A program made the translations under genes and the position numbers. Shown in pieces: positions 61,657 to 64,000 of a DNA stretch of 64,000 nt. The notes beneath the pieces were generated by a model. The model was given only the letters and a program-made list of their open reading frames with translations, searched no databases and had not been told where the DNA came from. How positions within the stretch are numbered: position 1 is the first letter of the stretch; every line of letters begins with the position of its first letter. This DNA comes from Verrucomicrobiia bacterium (GTDB lineage Bacteria > Verrucomicrobiota > Verrucomicrobiia > Opitutales > Cerasicoccaceae), in assembly GCA_030432235.1 (NCBI GenBank), contig JAUIHT010000005.1, forward strand, positions 186,001-250,000, given 5' to 3'.

Positions 61657-62985
61657 ATGAAACGCCTCATCCGCATGCCTGTCTCCGGGCTGTTAATACT
61701 TCTGACCAGCCTGTGCGTCTGGAAGCAGCCGGTGGAGGCGCAACCTGTGGAAGTACCCCGCCAGTTTGACTACCTTCTGGTCGCCACCGCAGCGGGCCCG
61801 GAGCTGGACATGTGGCGCTATACCCTGCGCGGCACGGCACTGGTCATCCCGGCGGTAACGCACGTCTACAAGGGGCAGCCGTTTTCGCTGGCTCTCATTT
61901 TCCAGGGGTTCGGCATAAACGAGGATGGCAAGGCTGACGTAACCTACAGCTTCACCATTACCGACCCCAACAACGACGTGGTGCTTCAGGATGACGGCAT
62001 GGAAGGCGTCACAGGTGTGGTGGCCGAGCCGGATGCCCTGGTGCTGGCCCGCTCAGTGGTGGAGCTTATGTTCGAGCCAGCCGACCTCTTTGGCACCTAC
62101 CGCATCGACGTCACCGCGCGGGATAAGGTAACCGGTGCCATCCGCAAGCGTCAGGTACGGGTACAGCTCGTGCCTTTCGGCACCACCGCAGGATTTGAAT
62201 CCATGGAGGAATACCGTCGCTGGTTACCGACCTACTACCTCCAGCCGGACCCGGTACGGGCCTTTCACGCCTATCTGCAATACGCCGATCTGGAAAATCC
62301 CGTCACGGGCCAACTGGATTTTTCCCAGATAGCTTTTTTCCTGAATCTATTTAACAAGCACCCCTTCCTCCTGAAGGCACTGGCCGACTCCTATCCGGGA
62401 GCGGATCTGCACACGCGACTCAAGGTGCTCTTCATGATGGCGCTGCTCGACTACCGGGACGCGCCCTACCTCGCCACGCTGCCGGAGCCGGAAAAAGCCT
62501 ACTTCGAGAACGTCCGGCTGATGTTTCCCCCCGAGCCCTATGAGGAACTGGTCTCACCCCAACAACTCGACATGCTCTGGGCTGAATTTTACGCCGGTGG
62601 CCGCTTCAAGCCGATCCGCCAAATCATCGAAGGCCTCTCCCTCGCGCAGTATGATGGCGCTTTGTCCGACCTGGGAGCGGCGGAAGAAAGTGAAACTACC
62701 CAGCAGGACCGCCTCAACGCCTACCGGGATGCCTTGCTGCAATCCGTGCGCTGGTCGCTGTTGAACAATTGCCGCCAGCATCCGCTGGTCCGGGCCTATT
62801 GCGGTTATCTCTTCCAGGAAGGCAACCTTCCGGAAAATGTTCGCACCGAGTTAGGCGTTATGCTGGCCACCGCTGATTCGACTCCGTCTCGCGTGGGACT
62901 GCGGCGTGGTATTCCGGCCCAGGCCATCCCCAATCCCTTCCGTGCCCCGGCTCAAGCCAAGCCAAGGCCGACACCGGCACAATAA
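61657..62985 (+). CDS. Secreted protein of unknown function
   Basis: A 442-residue protein with a signal peptide (MPVSGLLILLTSLCVWKQP then VEA) and a beta-rich N-terminal half (residues 40-170, VTYSFTITDPNNDVVLQD), then a long helical region (residues 180-420) with Pro-poor repeats. It ends in a Pro/Arg/Ala tail (PTPAQ). I recognise no domain or active site. It is divergent from ribBA with 131 bases between and convergent with the ion-channel gene, stops one base apart. The helical half may form an alpha-solenoid. Confidence 0.6.
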   Translation: MKRLIRMPVSGLLILLTSLCVWKQPVEAQPVEVPRQFDYLLVATAAGPELDMWRYTLRGTALVIPAVTHVYKGQPFSLALIFQGFGINEDGKADVTYSFTITDPNNDVVLQDDGMEGVTGVVAEPDALVLARSVVELMFEPADLFGTYRIDVTARDKVTGAIRKRQVRVQLVPFGTTAGFESMEEYRRWLPTYYLQPDPVRAFHAYLQYADLENPVTGQLDFSQIAFFLNLFNKHPFLLKALADSYPGADLHTRLKVLFMMALLDYRDAPYLATLPEPEKAYFENVRLMFPPEPYEELVSPQQLDMLWAEFYAGGRFKPIRQIIEGLSLAQYDGALSDLGAAEESETTQQDRLNAYRDALLQSVRWSLLNNCRQHPLVRAYCGYLFQEGNLPENVRTELGVMLATADSTPSRVGLRRGIPAQAIPNPFRAPAQAKPRPTPAQ

Positions 62986-62986
62986 A

Positions 62987-64000
62987 CTATCGGTTCTGGC
63001 CCACGTATTTTTGCAGAATGGCCTCCCAGCCGGGCGACTGAATGAACTCCAAAAGGGCCAGGTCGATATCCCGGCCATGGGAGCTGTTCAACGGATAGGC
63101 CAACGCCAGATAACCGGGGTCGAAACTGTGCGCCAGAACATCGATGTTCCCCGGAAAACTCTTGGCCGCTCGGTAGACCAGAATGGGATGGTCATTGACG
63201 AACGCCTGGATTTTGCCCTGCTTGACCGCATCCAGGCCATCATTAACGGACTTGAAGGTCGTTGGGTGAATGCCCTTGGATTCCAAATAGTCCTCAGCCG
63301 AAGATTCATTCAGCGCGCCCACCGTCACGTTCGGTAAATCCTGAGGACCGCGAACAGTCGGCTCGAGCTGGCCGACGGTCAAAGCCGTGGCAATGGCGCC
63401 GGTGAAGCCTGAAATGATGATAACCGAGGTAAACATCCAAATAAGGCCGATGACGCGCCCACCGACGGAGCGTGGCGCGATGTCACCATAGCCCACCGTG
63501 GTCATGGTGACGGCGGACCACCAGAAGCCGTTGCCGAGGCCGTGGTGCGTTTTGCCGCCAAACTGCTCGGCATTGTGACTGCGCTCAAAGAGCCAGATGA
63601 GTACACCGGTGATAAACAGCACGGCTACGAGGGCCAGTAAAGCCTTCAGAAAGGTCCAGGTAAACAAGCGCCTGGCCAGAGTCGTCCAGATGTCGGGCTT
63701 CTCATAGGTGGTGGCGATGCCTAGGCCCGAGCCGTAGTAGGTCGGGCTGAAACCCATGGTTTCGGCCCGTTCGGCGGTAACAGTCAAAGCGCTGGCGGCC
63801 ACATCCACCTCACCGTTGCCTACGGCGTCCAGAAGACCGGCCAGGTCGTACTCCTTTATTTCAAAATCGACGCCCATTTCGTGGGCCATGCCCCGCCACA
63901 TCTCAATGGTGATACCTGTCCAGTTGCCGGCTTCGTCTTTGAAGGCAAAGGGCGGCGCCTCCTTAGTGCCGACGACTAGTTTTTTTCCAGCCTCTGATGG
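62987..64000 (-). CDS. GluR0-like ionotropic glutamate receptor potassium channel, N-terminus cut
   Basis: The frame runs to the right edge, and the first 33 visible residues (including KLVVGTKEAPPFAF and GNWTGITIEMWRG) are typical of periplasmic solute-binding proteins, so the start lies outside. The order is split binding lobe S1, membrane segment, pore loop TMTTVGYGDIAP, second membrane segment, then lobe S2 (VGALNESSAEDYLESKG, AFVNDHPILVYRA). TVGYGD is the potassium-channel filter. This matches prokaryotic GluR0, in which a ligand-binding domain is inserted around a two-segment potassium pore. The ligand is unknown. Confidence 0.9.
   Translation of the reverse strand, partial: PSEAGKKLVVGTKEAPPFAFKDEAGNWTGITIEMWRGMAHEMGVDFEIKEYDLAGLLDAVGNGEVDVAASALTVTAERAETMGFSPTYYGSGLGIATTYEKPDIWTTLARRLFTWTFLKALLALVAVLFITGVLIWLFERSHNAEQFGGKTHHGLGNGFWWSAVTMTTVGYGDIAPRSVGGRVIGLIWMFTSVIIISGFTGAIATALTVGQLEPTVRGPQDLPNVTVGALNESSAEDYLESKGIHPTTFKSVNDGLDAVKQGKIQAFVNDHPILVYRAAKSFPGNIDVLAHSFDPGYLALAYPLNSSHGRDIDLALLEFIQSPGWEAILQKYVGQNR

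Noticed and set aside
1-64000. tRNA, rRNA, CRISPR arrays, transposases, integrases or phage genes
   Set aside because: Looked for on both strands; none was recognised. Repeats found are short palindromes or pyrimidine tracts, not regularly spaced arrays.

Overview
This 64 kb window looks like chromosomal DNA of a GC-rich Gram-negative bacterium, most probably a member of the Verrucomicrobiota (Opitutia/Puniceicoccales-like). Supporting signs are a PEP-CTERM protein, a Tat-exported sulfatase, three secreted proteins with the same Trp/Tyr-rich C-terminal module, Asp-rich EF-hand-like (D-x-D-x-D-G) tails, LptF/LolCD-type outer-membrane biogenesis genes, and starts that are often preceded by pyrimidine-rich tracts rather than a Shine-Dalgarno. 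The placement is an inference from gene style; no rRNA or ribosomal protein marker is present. I found no tRNA, rRNA, CRISPR array, insertion sequence, integrase or phage gene.

Layout. 0-9.4 kb: a coiled-coil protein cut by the left edge, leuA, a ClpX-like AAA+ ATPase, an IHF/HU-dtd pair, and an ndk-yhcH-recD2 group. 9.5-19 kb: a secreted trypsin-like protease convergent with carB, a PEP-CTERM protein, a DUF971 protein divergent from a PP2C phosphatase, and an animal-type haem peroxidase. 18.3-23.5 kb: a Tat sulfatase with a co-transcribed repeat protein (both carrying the Trp-rich module) and a LytS/LytTR-type two-component pair. 23.5-31 kb: leuB, a LolC/E-LolD exporter pair, a SulP anion transporter, a His-rich secreted protein and argH. 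31-35.2 kb: a tight four-gene unit, NAD malic enzyme > catabolic acetolactate synthase > DoxX-like membrane protein > carboxymuconolactone-decarboxylase-like protein, behind a good sigma70-like promoter. 35.3-46 kb: an RND efflux adaptor-pump pair followed by a NMT1/THI5-type lipoprotein, a third Trp-module protein, and a large hybrid histidine kinase. 46-64 kb: prfB with a textbook programmed +1 frameshift, a small toxin-antitoxin pair, manC, ruvX, truA, aroQ, a NIF3 protein, a HAD phosphatase with a papain-like protease, an RlmI-type methyltransferase, LptF/G, an NSS sodium symporter with its 52-residue small subunit, an RlmD-type methyltransferase, a RibBA whose RibA half is degenerate, a secreted protein of unknown function, and a GluR0-like glutamate-receptor potassium channel cut by the right edge.

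Functional view: most of the window is housekeeping (leucine, arginine/pyrimidine, shikimate, riboflavin, RNA modification, translation termination) interspersed with envelope and secreted-protein genes. The parts most worth attention are the shared Trp/Tyr-rich C-terminal module, the malic enzyme-acetolactate synthase operon with two uncharacterised partners and no acetolactate decarboxylase, the bacterial ionotropic-glutamate-receptor channel, the degenerate RibBA, and two families of small intergenic repeats (palindromes at gene ends; pyrimidine tracts just before starts).
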